Source: Thalassobius sp034670005
GTDB taxonomy: Bacteria > Pseudomonadota > Alphaproteobacteria > Rhodobacterales > Rhodobacteraceae
Direction: 5' to 3'
Assembly: GCF_034670005.1 (NCBI RefSeq)
Contig: NZ_JAXMOH010000007.1
Coordinates: 124,001 to 188,000 of the forward strand
DNA length: 64,000 nt
Shown in pieces: positions 1-8,119 of this stretch (positions within the stretch are counted from its first letter, which is position 1; each line of letters begins with the position of its first letter). The notes beneath the pieces were generated by a model that was not told where the DNA came from, searched no databases, and saw nothing but the letters and a program-made list of their open reading frames with translations. The position numbers were made by a program, and so were the translations under genes.

Positions 1-1357
1 GTGCGGTGCGCCATTCCCGCCCCGTTGCCCGGGCTTCGGGGCGTGAATCAGCCAACCCGTCGCCCATGTCATGCAGCAGGAAGTCGGAATAGGGCCAGAT
101 CAATTGGAACGAACGCTCTGGCTGATCCGGTAAACGGTGAGTGACGAATTTCGGCCGGTGGCAGGCCGGGCACCCGGCCTGATAGAAAAGTTCCTTGCCG
201 CGCAATACCTGCGGATCATCCACGTCGCGCCGCGCCGGGACGCCCAGATTGGCGCTGTAGAGCGTTAGCAGATCCAGTGCAGTGGTGTCGGCCTCATATC
301 CCCGAATATCTGCATCGCCATGGGGGGCCATACGGCAGTCTGTCTGCGCCGGGCTGCAATCGCCCCAAGGGTCGGGAAAGACCGGGGTAGATATGCCCAG
401 ATCGGTCTGAAAGGCTGCTGCTGCCTGCTGGCGCACCGTAGGTTCTGCGGCCTTGTAACCGAACCGGCCCAGCATCGGTTGGGCATATTCAACCGACCAG
501 ACGATATTAGCGCGGCCCGAAATGCCGTCGCCGTCGCGGTCCTCGGGATCGGCCAAGGCCAGAATATCCTCGGCTGGGATCGCTTCGATCAGGCCCAGAC
601 CCAGAAGCGGCGGGGCGACGCGGGGGCTGATCAGGACGGTGTCGGCCAGCGAACCGTAAGCCAGATCGTCCAGCGTCAGTTGTGGCATACGCAGGTCTGC
701 TGTTCCGTCGATCAGGTCGACCCGGCGCGGTTCATAACGCACTCTGATGCGTGCTTCGGGGGCATGACCGGGGGTGGCGAAATCCTGAATCTGGCTGCCG
801 TAGGCAGGGTCAGGGGCAGTGGCCAGATATTCCGTGATCGCAGACATTCGAGCATCCGGCGCCGCAGGAACAGCCAGTTTCACCACAAAGGATACGTCGG
901 TGTCATCCGGGCCGTCCGGGGCGTGACCACGACCATCGCCGATATGGCAGCCGCTACAGGATCGGGTGTTGTAAAGTGGACCCAACCCGTCTGAGGCCTG
1001 GGTCGAAGATGGCGAAGCAATCCAGAGTTTTTCGAACAATGCCCGTCCCAGTTCGAAATCCAGCCGGTTTTCCAGGTTTTTCGCGGCGTGGGAAAACGCC
1101 TTGCCGCCGCCGCGATAGGGTACGGTGGCGGCCCCGGCGGGCTGGTCTTCGAATGGTTCGGGGGCAGAAAAATCGGTGGGCGGGGAAAGCACGGTGGCAA
1201 TTCTGGCCGTCTCATCGACGCTACGGGGCAGCGCGGACAGGTCGGGCGGGTTGAGCGACGGTTCTGCACCAACTGTGGTGCCAAGGCATAGCAGGACAAA
1301 CAGACCGGGCCAAAGCGGCGGTCGTCCGGGGTTGCTATGCGGCGCAAATCTGGTCAT
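1..1357 (-). CDS. Di-heme oxidoreductase (DUF1111 / 'thiol oxidoreductase' family), 3' end cut by window edge
   Basis: An open frame runs from an ATG at 1357 to the window edge, about 452 codons without a stop, so the C-terminus is missing. The N-terminus has a hydrophobic secretion-type signal (LWPGLFVLLCLGTTVGA). Two heme-binding CxxCH motifs are visible, CSGCH near residue 134 and CPACH near residue 400, spaced as in the DUF1111 di-heme family. Such proteins are periplasmic c-type cytochromes often encoded beside imelysin-like iron-regulated proteins, as here. The gene follows the imelysin gene after 67 bp and is probably in the same operon. The electron-transfer role is inferred; the substrate is unknown. 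The ribosome-binding site is weak, so the start is less certain than the frame. Confidence 0.85.
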   Translation of the reverse strand, partial: MTRFAPHSNPGRPPLWPGLFVLLCLGTTVGAEPSLNPPDLSALPRSVDETARIATVLSPPTDFSAPEPFEDQPAGAATVPYRGGGKAFSHAAKNLENRLDFELGRALFEKLWIASPSSTQASDGLGPLYNTRSCSGCHIGDGRGHAPDGPDDTDVSFVVKLAVPAAPDARMSAITEYLATAPDPAYGSQIQDFATPGHAPEARIRVRYEPRRVDLIDGTADLRMPQLTLDDLAYGSLADTVLISPRVAPPLLGLGLIEAIPAEDILALADPEDRDGDGISGRANIVWSVEYAQPMLGRFGYKAAEPTVRQQAAAAFQTDLGISTPVFPDPWGDCSPAQTDCRMAPHGDADIRGYEADTTALDLLTLYSANLGVPARRDVDDPQVLRGKELFYQAGCPACHRPKFVTHRLPDQPERSFQLIWPYSDFLLHDMGDGLADSRPEARATGREWRTA

Positions 1358-1424
1358 GCGGCTGCCTGGCTGGAAAAGAAAGGGCGAATGGCGGGCGCAG
1401 TTGCGCCCACCAGTTGGCTCGGGT

Positions 1425-2690
1425 TTACTGGAACACCGTAGACGGATTGTCGAGGCTGTCAGAGCCTTCGACCGGCGTTTGTTCCAGCCCCAGAACCTTG
1501 ACCACGCGTTCGATTGATTTGGTCTGATCGACCAATCCATTGACACCCCCCATGATCAGCGCTTCGCCCTCGGTGTTGCCGCGTTCCAGCATCTGGTCAT
1601 AGGCAAAACCATTATCGGCAGCGTCTTTCAGGGCGGTGAGCGCGCCCATGGTTGCGTCGAACTTGGCCTTCATTTCCGCATCCAGAGCGGCGTCTTTGGT
1701 GACGACCAGATCGGTCAGGGCCGGGCCTTCGACAATGCTGCCGTCAACGCGGGTGTAGTGACCGAGATAGATGTTCTGGATACCCTTGCCGTCGTAATAA
1801 TGGCTGTTGTGGCTGTTGTCGGAAAAACAATCCTGTTCTTCTTCCGGATCATTCAGCATCAGACCCAGACGCATTCGTTCCCCGGCCAGTTCGCCATAGG
1901 ACAGGCTGCCCATGCCGGTCAGTATTGCGCTCAGCCCAGCGGTTTCATCGGCCAGAACATTGGCGCGGGCCTCACCACCTTCGGCCCATTGCGCCGCCAT
2001 GTAATCCATATCTGAAACCAGCAGATCGGTCGCGGCTTTCAAATAGGCGGCGCGGCGGTCGCAATTTCCGTTGGTACAGGCATCGCCCTTGGCGTAATCA
2101 GTCCAGGGTCGGTTTCCGGCGCCGGGCTTGTGGCCGTTCAGATCCTGACCCCAAAGCAGGAATTCGATGGCGTGGTATCCAGTGGCGACATTGGAATCTA
2201 TTCCGTCGGCTTCATGCAGGGTGTTTTCCAGCAGGTCCGGCGTGATGTCTGTGGCGTCCACTTCGGTTCCCGATAGGGTGAAAACGGGTGTCGCCACCAC
2301 ATTCAGAGCGGCATAATCGTTTTCATCCGACAGACCGTAAGAACTATCGACATAGTCGATCAGCCCTTCATCCAGCGGCCATGCGTTCACCTTGCCCTCC
2401 CAATCATCGACGATCGGGTTACCGAAGCGGAATACTTCGGTTTGCTGATAGGGGGGACGCGCCGCCAGCCAGGCATTTTTCGCAGCCTGCAGGGCATCCG
2501 CCGAAGGCGACGCGATCAGCGTCGCAACCGCATCCTGAAGCTTCTGGGCGGTGATCAGGCTATCCTGAAAGCTGGCTGCGCCGATCGTGACATAGGTTTC
2601 CAGAACCGCTTGGCGAGTTGGGGGTTCTGCTAAGGCGGAAGTGCCCAGCGTCAGTGCCAGAGCCGTGGTGCGCAAGAAAGAGGGTTTCAT
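1425..2690 (-). CDS. Imelysin-like iron-regulated periplasmic protein
   Basis: 421 aa. The start is the ATG at 2690, preceded by a GAGGA ribosome-binding site, and it gives a clean signal peptide (MKPSFLRTTALALTLGTSALA). An upstream in-frame start would spoil the signal. The imelysin signature GxHxxE is present as GYHAIEFLLWG. A Cys-containing insert (KGDACTNGNCDRR) and a late NSHNSHYYDGKGI segment are also seen in family members. The family is periplasmic, metal-associated and iron-regulated; a peptidase activity has been suggested but is not established. It lies between hemP and the di-heme oxidoreductase, which supports a role in iron or heme acquisition. Confidence 0.88.
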   Translation of the reverse strand: MKPSFLRTTALALTLGTSALAEPPTRQAVLETYVTIGAASFQDSLITAQKLQDAVATLIASPSADALQAAKNAWLAARPPYQQTEVFRFGNPIVDDWEGKVNAWPLDEGLIDYVDSSYGLSDENDYAALNVVATPVFTLSGTEVDATDITPDLLENTLHEADGIDSNVATGYHAIEFLLWGQDLNGHKPGAGNRPWTDYAKGDACTNGNCDRRAAYLKAATDLLVSDMDYMAAQWAEGGEARANVLADETAGLSAILTGMGSLSYGELAGERMRLGLMLNDPEEEQDCFSDNSHNSHYYDGKGIQNIYLGHYTRVDGSIVEGPALTDLVVTKDAALDAEMKAKFDATMGALTALKDAADNGFAYDQMLERGNTEGEALIMGGVNGLVDQTKSIERVVKVLGLEQTPVEGSDSLDNPSTVFQ

Positions 2691-2748
2691 CAAATCGTCC
2701 TCGTTTGGGGGCGTTTTCACATTTACCAGAAGCAAGGCTTCGGATTGA

Positions 2749-2922
2749 CTATTTTGTCAGGATCAGCTTGCCGGCGCGGGTGATGCGCAGGCTGTAAACT
2801 TGATCTTGCAGCACGATCAGCGCCTGATTGCCGCCCTGGGTCAGGGCTTCGGCTGTATGCGTTGGAAGAGCGGGGGTATCGACTTGCGCGGCACCGTCCT
2901 TGTTTAGTCTCATGTTGCTCAT
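2749..2922 (-). CDS. hemP: Hemin uptake protein HemP
   Basis: 57 aa, starting at ATG 2922 with an AGGA motif 9 bases upstream. The C-terminal end, VYSLRITRAGKLILTK, is the hallmark of the HemP family (Y-x-LR-x-T-x-x-GKLILTK). HemP is a small protein linked to heme utilisation and usually sits at the head of iron-regulated operons. Here its ATG overlaps the stop of the preceding 54-aa ORF (ATGA), and the imelysin gene follows after 58 bp. The function is taken from the family; some homologues act as activators of heme-uptake genes. Confidence 0.85.
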   Translation of the reverse strand: MSNMRLNKDGAAQVDTPALPTHTAEALTQGGNQALIVLQDQVYSLRITRAGKLILTK

Positions 2923-3083
2923 TCCGGGGTCCTCAGGTGTTCGAGGCGATCAAGAAACCGTTCGAGGGAAAAGCAATCGCTTATCCCGGTTTCGGTCAGG
3001 ATCGACAGGACCACCCATTGATCGGAGAGCGCGGGCAGATTGGCCCACTGTCGGTCAGCCATGCTGTTTTGCACGTTTCTCAT
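2919..3083 (-). CDS. Small protein of unknown function upstream of hemP
   Basis: 54 aa from ATG 3083, chosen because AAGGA lies 9 bases upstream; the frame stays open further 5'. The stop overlaps the hemP start as ATGA, a typical coupled junction, which supports translation. The sequence is neutral with no membrane segment; the central part (LSDQWVVLSILTETGISDCF) is moderately hydrophobic and the end is rich in Arg/Leu/Glu (SLERFLDRLEHLRTPE), suggesting a short helix. I do not recognise the family. A role in iron or heme metabolism is inferred only from position. Confidence 0.55.
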   Translation of the reverse strand: MRNVQNSMADRQWANLPALSDQWVVLSILTETGISDCFSLERFLDRLEHLRTPE

Positions 3084-3178
3084 TGCGAACTTTCCTTGTT
3101 GCATCAGAATCGGGCTACCGCGGGAAGGTGCGGATGGCTTGATATGGAATGAATATCTGAGTGAATTAATCGGATATG

Positions 3179-3207
3179 TCAACACGAGTTATTTTGTCGG
3201 GTATAAT
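3179..3207 (+). promoter_or_regulatory. Candidate sigma-70-type promoter for mnmH
   Basis: A perfect -10 hexamer TATAAT lies at 3202-3207, with TCAACA (4 of 6 to TTGACA) 17 bases upstream at 3179-3184. It points toward mnmH, leaving a leader of about 100 bases. On the opposite strand a TTGACA at 3182-3177 could be the -35 of the hemP operon, but no good -10 follows. The AT-rich stretch 3160-3230 is the likely shared control region of these divergent units. I could not identify a Fur or Irr box with confidence. Confidence 0.35.
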
Positions 3208-3314
3208 TTTTCACAAGTCTCAACCTGCAGACACGAAAACAGGCACTATGGCGGATGGCGGCGAGATGCAGTAGGACGGGGCATCGCGGTGAATGGCACA
3301 AACGACGCTGGACT

Positions 3315-4373
3315 ATGGCAAAGAAAGAAAAACTGACCTGTCTGCGCGATCTTTCGTCGCTGCCCTATGACGAAATCATAGATGTGCGGGCGCCGTCGGA
3401 ATTTGCCGAAGATCACGTCCCCGCGGCGATCAGCCTGCCGGTGCTCAGCGATGCGGAACGGGCCAAAGTCGGCACGATCTATGTGCAACAAGATCCGTTT
3501 TTAGCCCGCAAACTGGGCGCCGCCTTGGTGGCGCAGAACGCCGCGAAGCATTTGCAGGGGCCATTGTCGGACCGGACTGGTGGCTGGCGACCTTTGGTCT
3601 ATTGCTGGCGCGGGGGCCAACGGTCGGGGTCTTTCGCCTCGATTCTGGATCAGATCGGCTGGCGGGTTGGGCTGATCGAAGGCGGTTATAAATCTTACCG
3701 CCGGTTGGTGATGAAAGCGCTTTATGAAGAAGCGGTGCCGCATCGGCTGATATTGATCGATGGCGGCACCGGCACCGGCAAGACGCGGCTGCTGGAGCAA
3801 TTGCAACAGAACGGGGCGCAGGTGCTGGATCTCGAAGCGATGGCGGAGCATCGCGGATCTCTGCTGGGCGGATATGCCGGGGGGCAGCCGGCGCAGAAGG
3901 GGTTCGAAACACGGATCGCTATGGCGCTGTCGCGGCTTGATCCGGCCCGGCCAGTCTTTGTCGAGGCGGAAAGCAATAAAATTGGCCGCCTGATCATTCC
4001 CCCGATGTTATGGAAGGCCATGTCGGGGTCCGATCATCTGTTGATCACCGCGCCGATAGAGGCGCGGGCACGGTTTCTGACAGACGCCTATCATGACGTG
4101 ATCGACGATCCCGAGGCGCTGCGTGAGAGGCTGGGCCACCTGACGCGTTTTCATGGGGCCGAGGCGGTGGAACATTGGCAGCAGCTGGCGCAGGCGGGCA
4201 GTCATCGGCAATTGGCGCGGGAACTGGTCGAACTGCATTATGATCCAAGCTATCGCAGATCATCGCGCCGCGCACGCGCACCCTTGGCCGAAATCGCCCT
4301 GACCGGGTTGAACACAGCCGATTTGCAGGCGGCAGCGGCCCAGATTCATGAGGTTGTGGAACAGGCAGGTTAA
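3315..4373 (+). CDS. mnmH: tRNA 2-selenouridine synthase
   Basis: 352 aa. MnmH (SelU) exchanges sulfur for selenium at the wobble uridine of some tRNAs, using selenophosphate made by SelD. An N-terminal rhodanese domain carries the catalytic Cys97 in YCWRGGQRSGS, a motif typical of MnmH. A P-loop follows (GGTGTGKTRLL, about residues 151-161) and the conserved LGGYAGGQPAQKGFE segment. The start at ATG 3315 precedes MAKKEKL and fits the family length; the ribosome-binding site is poor. The gene converges on the SelD fusion, and the last four bases of the two genes overlap in a palindromic TTAA that supplies both stop codons. The pairing of MnmH with SelD supports selenouridine formation in this organism. 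Confidence 0.93.
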   Translation: MAKKEKLTCLRDLSSLPYDEIIDVRAPSEFAEDHVPAAISLPVLSDAERAKVGTIYVQQDPFLARKLGAALVAQNAAKHLQGPLSDRTGGWRPLVYCWRGGQRSGSFASILDQIGWRVGLIEGGYKSYRRLVMKALYEEAVPHRLILIDGGTGTGKTRLLEQLQQNGAQVLDLEAMAEHRGSLLGGYAGGQPAQKGFETRIAMALSRLDPARPVFVEAESNKIGRLIIPPMLWKAMSGSDHLLITAPIEARARFLTDAYHDVIDDPEALRERLGHLTRFHGAEAVEHWQQLAQAGSHRQLARELVELHYDPSYRRSSRRARAPLAEIALTGLNTADLQAAAAQIHEVVEQAG

Positions 4374-6544
4374 CGGCAGATGATGTCTGGCGCGCCGCCG
4401 GTCAGATGCCCGATCCGCGCCGCCGGAACGCTGGCCTCATGCAGCTTGCCCAGAATCCTGTCGGCCTGATCCGCCGCCACTGCAGCCAGCAACCCGCCCG
4501 CCGTTTGCGGATCGTGCAGCAGAGCGCCTCTGGCCCCTTGCGCGCCGATCAACGGGGCATGGGAGAAATTGGCGTCGAAAAGGCTCGATCTTATGCCAGC
4601 CTCGGCCAGGTCCAGCGCCCCATCGTAAAACGGCAGATCGTCGAGCACGATTTCCGCCCCGGTGCCCGAAGCCTTGCAAATTGCCATCAGATGCCCGGCC
4701 AGACCGAACCCTGTGACATCGGTCATCGCATGGGCCCCGCGCAGGATGTTGGCCGCTGCGGCCTGAGACCGTCCCATGATATCGAGCATGTTCATTACCT
4801 GCCGCCCATCGGCACGGCCCTGCATTTCCGCCGCCAGAACGGTGCCGGTGCCCAGCGGCCGGGTCAGGATCAACACGTCTCCGGGACGACCACCCGACTG
4901 CAATATCGGGGCTTCGGTCAGGCCCGTGAGAGTGAAGCCGATGGTCAATTCGCTGCCCAGCGTCGAATGCCCGCCGACAATTTCGGCACCCGCATCGTGG
5001 AACACGTCGCCCGCCGCATGCAAGATTTCCTGCAATGTACGCCGTTGCAGCGTCGCGTTCATTCGCGGCAGGATCACGTTGGTCAGCACCGCCTGCGGCG
5101 CCGCCCCCATCGCCCAGATATCGCCCAAGGCATGGATCGCAGTGATCCGCGCCATCAACGCGGGATCTTCGGTAAAGGCGCGCAAATGGTCGGTGGTCAG
5201 AACCTGTTGCGCACCGCCGATCCGCAGCGTCGCGGCATCGTCGCCCGCTGCTGTCAGAACATCATCACGCTGGGTCTGCGGCAGCGCGGCAATTGCGTCT
5301 GACAACGCGCCAGGCCCCACTTTCGATCCGCAGCCGGCACAGATCGGTTGCCCGCTGCCCAGTTCTTCGGCAACGCCAAGGGCCGCGACAGGCGGCAGGG
5401 CAGGAGGTTCCATCGCCGGAAGGTCTTGGAATTTCAACATGAATTTCCGGTCGATCCGGTTCTTCCAGCGCCACAACCATGGCCCCGACCAGGGGCGGTG
5501 GTATTTTTCCGCCAGCGCTGATTTGCGACCAAGGGAAATCAGTTTCAGATAATCTTTCTGCGGATGGTAACGCCGCAGAGATTGCCCCGTCAGCACAGCG
5601 CGCAGATTGTCATGCAGCACCGGTGCGGCGCGGACCGCATAAACACCGGCCTTGGGTCGGGGTGCATGGGCCATATGGGCGCAATCGCCGACTGCAAACA
5701 GATCGTTGTGGCCTGCGACCAGAAGGGTTGGGTCGACGGTGACAAACCCGTCGGTGAGCGGTAGCCCGGTCTGTTGCAGCCAAGGCTGAGGCAAGGCGCC
5801 AGCCGCGCCAACAGTCAGGGCCGACGGGATCACCTCGCCTGATTGCAATCGCGGCCCGTCCTTGGTGATCTCGGAGATCTCGGCCCCGGTCCAGAGTGTG
5901 ACGCCGTTTTCCTTCAGCGCAGCCATCAGCCGTTGTCTGGTAGCCTCGCCGATACCGGTCAGCTGATCGCGCGCCTCGATCACGGTGACTTCGGCTTTGC
6001 CGATGGCCTGATGCAGGGCGTGGGCCATTGCCATCGCCAGTTCGACCCCGGCCACGCCGCCGCCAATGACGGTGACCGGGCCTGCTTCACGCTTGGCCCT
6101 GGCGGTGCTCAGAAAATCGCGCCAGCGCGCGGCGTAAACATCCAGAGGTTTCGCCCCGATCGCATGATCTGAAAAGCCACGCAGTTGTGGCAATTCGGAC
6201 GTGATCCCGATATCGAGAGAGGCGACATCGTATTCGATGACACCATGGTTTTGAACCGTCACGGTCTTGGCAATCGGGTCCAGCGCCACCGCGCGCCCGT
6301 CGATGATCCGCGCACCTGCGAAACGGGCCAGTTTCACCAGATCGATTTCAAGATCGCTTTGTAGATAATGTCCGGCAATATGGCCGGGTAACATGCCCGA
6401 ATAAGGTGCGGTCGGGCCGGGATTGATCACCGTCAGCCGCACGCCCGGAAGCGGCCGCATTCCCCATTTACGCAGTACCAGCGCATGCGCATGTCCGCCA
6501 CCGATCAGAACGAGGTCACGGGTCAGGGGGATCTGCATCTGCAT
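4370..6544 (-). CDS. selD: Fusion of a pyridine nucleotide-disulfide oxidoreductase with selenide, water dikinase
   Basis: 724 aa with two parts. Residues 1 to about 370 resemble type II NADH dehydrogenase/sulfide-quinone oxidoreductase flavoproteins: an FAD-binding GGGHAH motif at the N-terminus, a second dinucleotide site VIGGGVAGVEL near 155-165, and VAGHNDLFAVGDCA near the end of the FAD part. Residues from about 400 are SelD, which makes selenophosphate from selenide and ATP. The E. coli Cys17/Lys20 pair appears as Cys405/Lys408 in CAGCGSK; the neighbouring Cys19 is Ser. Such fusions are known in several bacteria; the oxidoreductase half is thought to help deliver reduced selenium, but this is not proven. 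It converges on mnmH, the user of its product. A gap of 140 bp separates it from cysG. Confidence 0.92.
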   Translation of the reverse strand: MQMQIPLTRDLVLIGGGHAHALVLRKWGMRPLPGVRLTVINPGPTAPYSGMLPGHIAGHYLQSDLEIDLVKLARFAGARIIDGRAVALDPIAKTVTVQNHGVIEYDVASLDIGITSELPQLRGFSDHAIGAKPLDVYAARWRDFLSTARAKREAGPVTVIGGGVAGVELAMAMAHALHQAIGKAEVTVIEARDQLTGIGEATRQRLMAALKENGVTLWTGAEISEITKDGPRLQSGEVIPSALTVGAAGALPQPWLQQTGLPLTDGFVTVDPTLLVAGHNDLFAVGDCAHMAHAPRPKAGVYAVRAAPVLHDNLRAVLTGQSLRRYHPQKDYLKLISLGRKSALAEKYHRPWSGPWLWRWKNRIDRKFMLKFQDLPAMEPPALPPVAALGVAEELGSGQPICAGCGSKVGPGALSDAIAALPQTQRDDVLTAAGDDAATLRIGGAQQVLTTDHLRAFTEDPALMARITAIHALGDIWAMGAAPQAVLTNVILPRMNATLQRRTLQEILHAAGDVFHDAGAEIVGGHSTLGSELTIGFTLTGLTEAPILQSGGRPGDVLILTRPLGTGTVLAAEMQGRADGRQVMNMLDIMGRSQAAAANILRGAHAMTDVTGFGLAGHLMAICKASGTGAEIVLDDLPFYDGALDLAEAGIRSSLFDANFSHAPLIGAQGARGALLHDPQTAGGLLAAVAADQADRILGKLHEASVPAARIGHLTGGAPDIICR

Positions 6545-6684
6545 CGGCGGTGCCTTTCACGGGAGACGACACTGTTCTGGTAATCGCTTCGACACGGTTG
6601 CGCCAGTGGGGAGCGCCGATTGCGGTTGCGCGACAGACAGGGCTTGTTGTCGTTTTTTCTCAACAGGGCGGCAACTAAATCGAC

Positions 6685-8067
6685 CTATCGCACTGCACGC
6701 GCCGGCGCTGCCATATCGCTGGGGCAGCGGATCATCAGAACCGCCGGGTTGCTGAGACCGCTTTGTGAAATGGAGTCGGCCAGATGATCGAGCCGCGACC
6801 TGACCGACTGTTCCTTCGCATGGCTTACCCAGGCCACCACATCGACATTGATATCCCCGGGCAACCCTGCCTGCAGCAGGGCCGACTGCAGCTCGGCGAC
6901 CTTGTTCATTGCCATGTAGAGCACCAGAAGCGTACCCGGTAGCGCCATCTGCGCCCAGTCTGGTCCGGCACCGTCCGGTCCCAGAGTGCCAGTGGCCAAT
7001 ATTACCCGGTTCGTCACGCCGCGTTCGGTCATCGGCTGCAACAGGCTGGCGGCGGCGGCGCTCGCGGCGGTGATGCCAGGAACGATTTCCACCGGAATCC
7101 CCGCCGCGCGGGCTGCGTTCAATTCCTCGACCGCGCGGCCAAAGATCGATGGGTCGCCGGATTTCAGCCGCACCACTTTGCGGCCTTGTCGTGCGGCACT
7201 GAGGATCAGATCGTTGATCCGCTCCTGTGGCCAATGGCTTGCCCCGGGCAGTTTGCCGACAAACACCCGTTCGGCATCGCGCCGCGCCAGTTCCAGCAGA
7301 TTGGGGTCGATCAGCCGGTCATAGAAAATCACGTCGGCTTCCTGCAATCGTTCGACTGCGCGCAGGGTCAGCAGATCACGCGCGCCGGGGCCGGCACCGA
7401 CCAGACTGATCATCCCCAGATCGCTGCTGTCAGGAGCGCCGCCCGCAGCGATTGCGGTTTTCAACAGATCCGCGGCTTCACGTTCAGCGCCGCGTTTGAA
7501 GGCCATCCAAGGCGCGCTGTTGAAGCTCCAGCGCCAGAAATCGCGGCGTTTATGATGCGGCACCTTTTGCGCCACCGACCCGCGCAGGCGGCGGGCCAAA
7601 GCGGCAAAACTGCCCAGACGTGGGTCGAGCAATTGTTCAAATTCGGTTTTCAACCGGCGTGCCAGCACAGGTGCGGCGCCTTCGGTACCGATCGCCACCA
7701 CTACCGGATCGCGGTCGACGATGGATGGCGTGGTGACGTCGCAAAGATCGGGGCGGTCAACCACGTTCACCGTGGCTCCGGCCTGTTTGGCGAACCCGTG
7801 CAGTAGCTCGTCGCGGTCGGCATCGCCGCTGGCAATGAAAACAAGCGCTGTATCGGCAAAGCTATCGGGCGTGGCAGGGTGGGGGTCGTGGCTGGCGCGA
7901 CCTTCGGCTACGATCGCGCGCAATTCATCGTCCAGTTCCGGGGCCAGGAATACGAGCGTGGCTTCGGTTTTCAGCATCAGCCGCGCTTTTTGCGCGGCTT
8001 GTTCGCCACCACCGGCAATCACCACCCGGCGACCGGACATTTTCAAGAACATCGGAAAGGATTTCAT
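6685..8067 (-). CDS. cysG: Siroheme synthase (precorrin-2 dehydrogenase/ferrochelatase + uroporphyrinogen-III methyltransferase)
   Basis: 460 aa, two-domain CysG. The N-terminal part (1 to about 205) has the NAD-binding VVIAGGGEQAAQKARLM and the VVDRPDLCD segment of the dehydrogenase/chelatase. The C-terminal part (about 215-450) is the SAM-dependent methyltransferase with VGAGPGARDLLTLRA, VRLKSGDPSIFGR and VPGITAASAAA. It makes siroheme for nitrite reductase NirB, which is encoded upstream in the same operon. The start ATG 8067 has GGGAG 8 bases upstream; an earlier start would add 15 residues without family support. The residue equivalent to E. coli Ser128, a phosphorylated serine in Salmonella CysG, is Ala here (GTEGAAPVLAR), by my alignment by eye. 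Confidence 0.93.
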   Translation of the reverse strand: MKSFPMFLKMSGRRVVIAGGGEQAAQKARLMLKTEATLVFLAPELDDELRAIVAEGRASHDPHPATPDSFADTALVFIASGDADRDELLHGFAKQAGATVNVVDRPDLCDVTTPSIVDRDPVVVAIGTEGAAPVLARRLKTEFEQLLDPRLGSFAALARRLRGSVAQKVPHHKRRDFWRWSFNSAPWMAFKRGAEREAADLLKTAIAAGGAPDSSDLGMISLVGAGPGARDLLTLRAVERLQEADVIFYDRLIDPNLLELARRDAERVFVGKLPGASHWPQERINDLILSAARQGRKVVRLKSGDPSIFGRAVEELNAARAAGIPVEIVPGITAASAAAASLLQPMTERGVTNRVILATGTLGPDGAGPDWAQMALPGTLLVLYMAMNKVAELQSALLQAGLPGDINVDVVAWVSHAKEQSVRSRLDHLADSISQSGLSNPAVLMIRCPSDMAAPARAVR

Positions 8068-8119
8068 GTGCGCTCTCCCTGCTGCGACCACATAGCGGGT
8101 CGTCCCTGTCATGCAAGCC

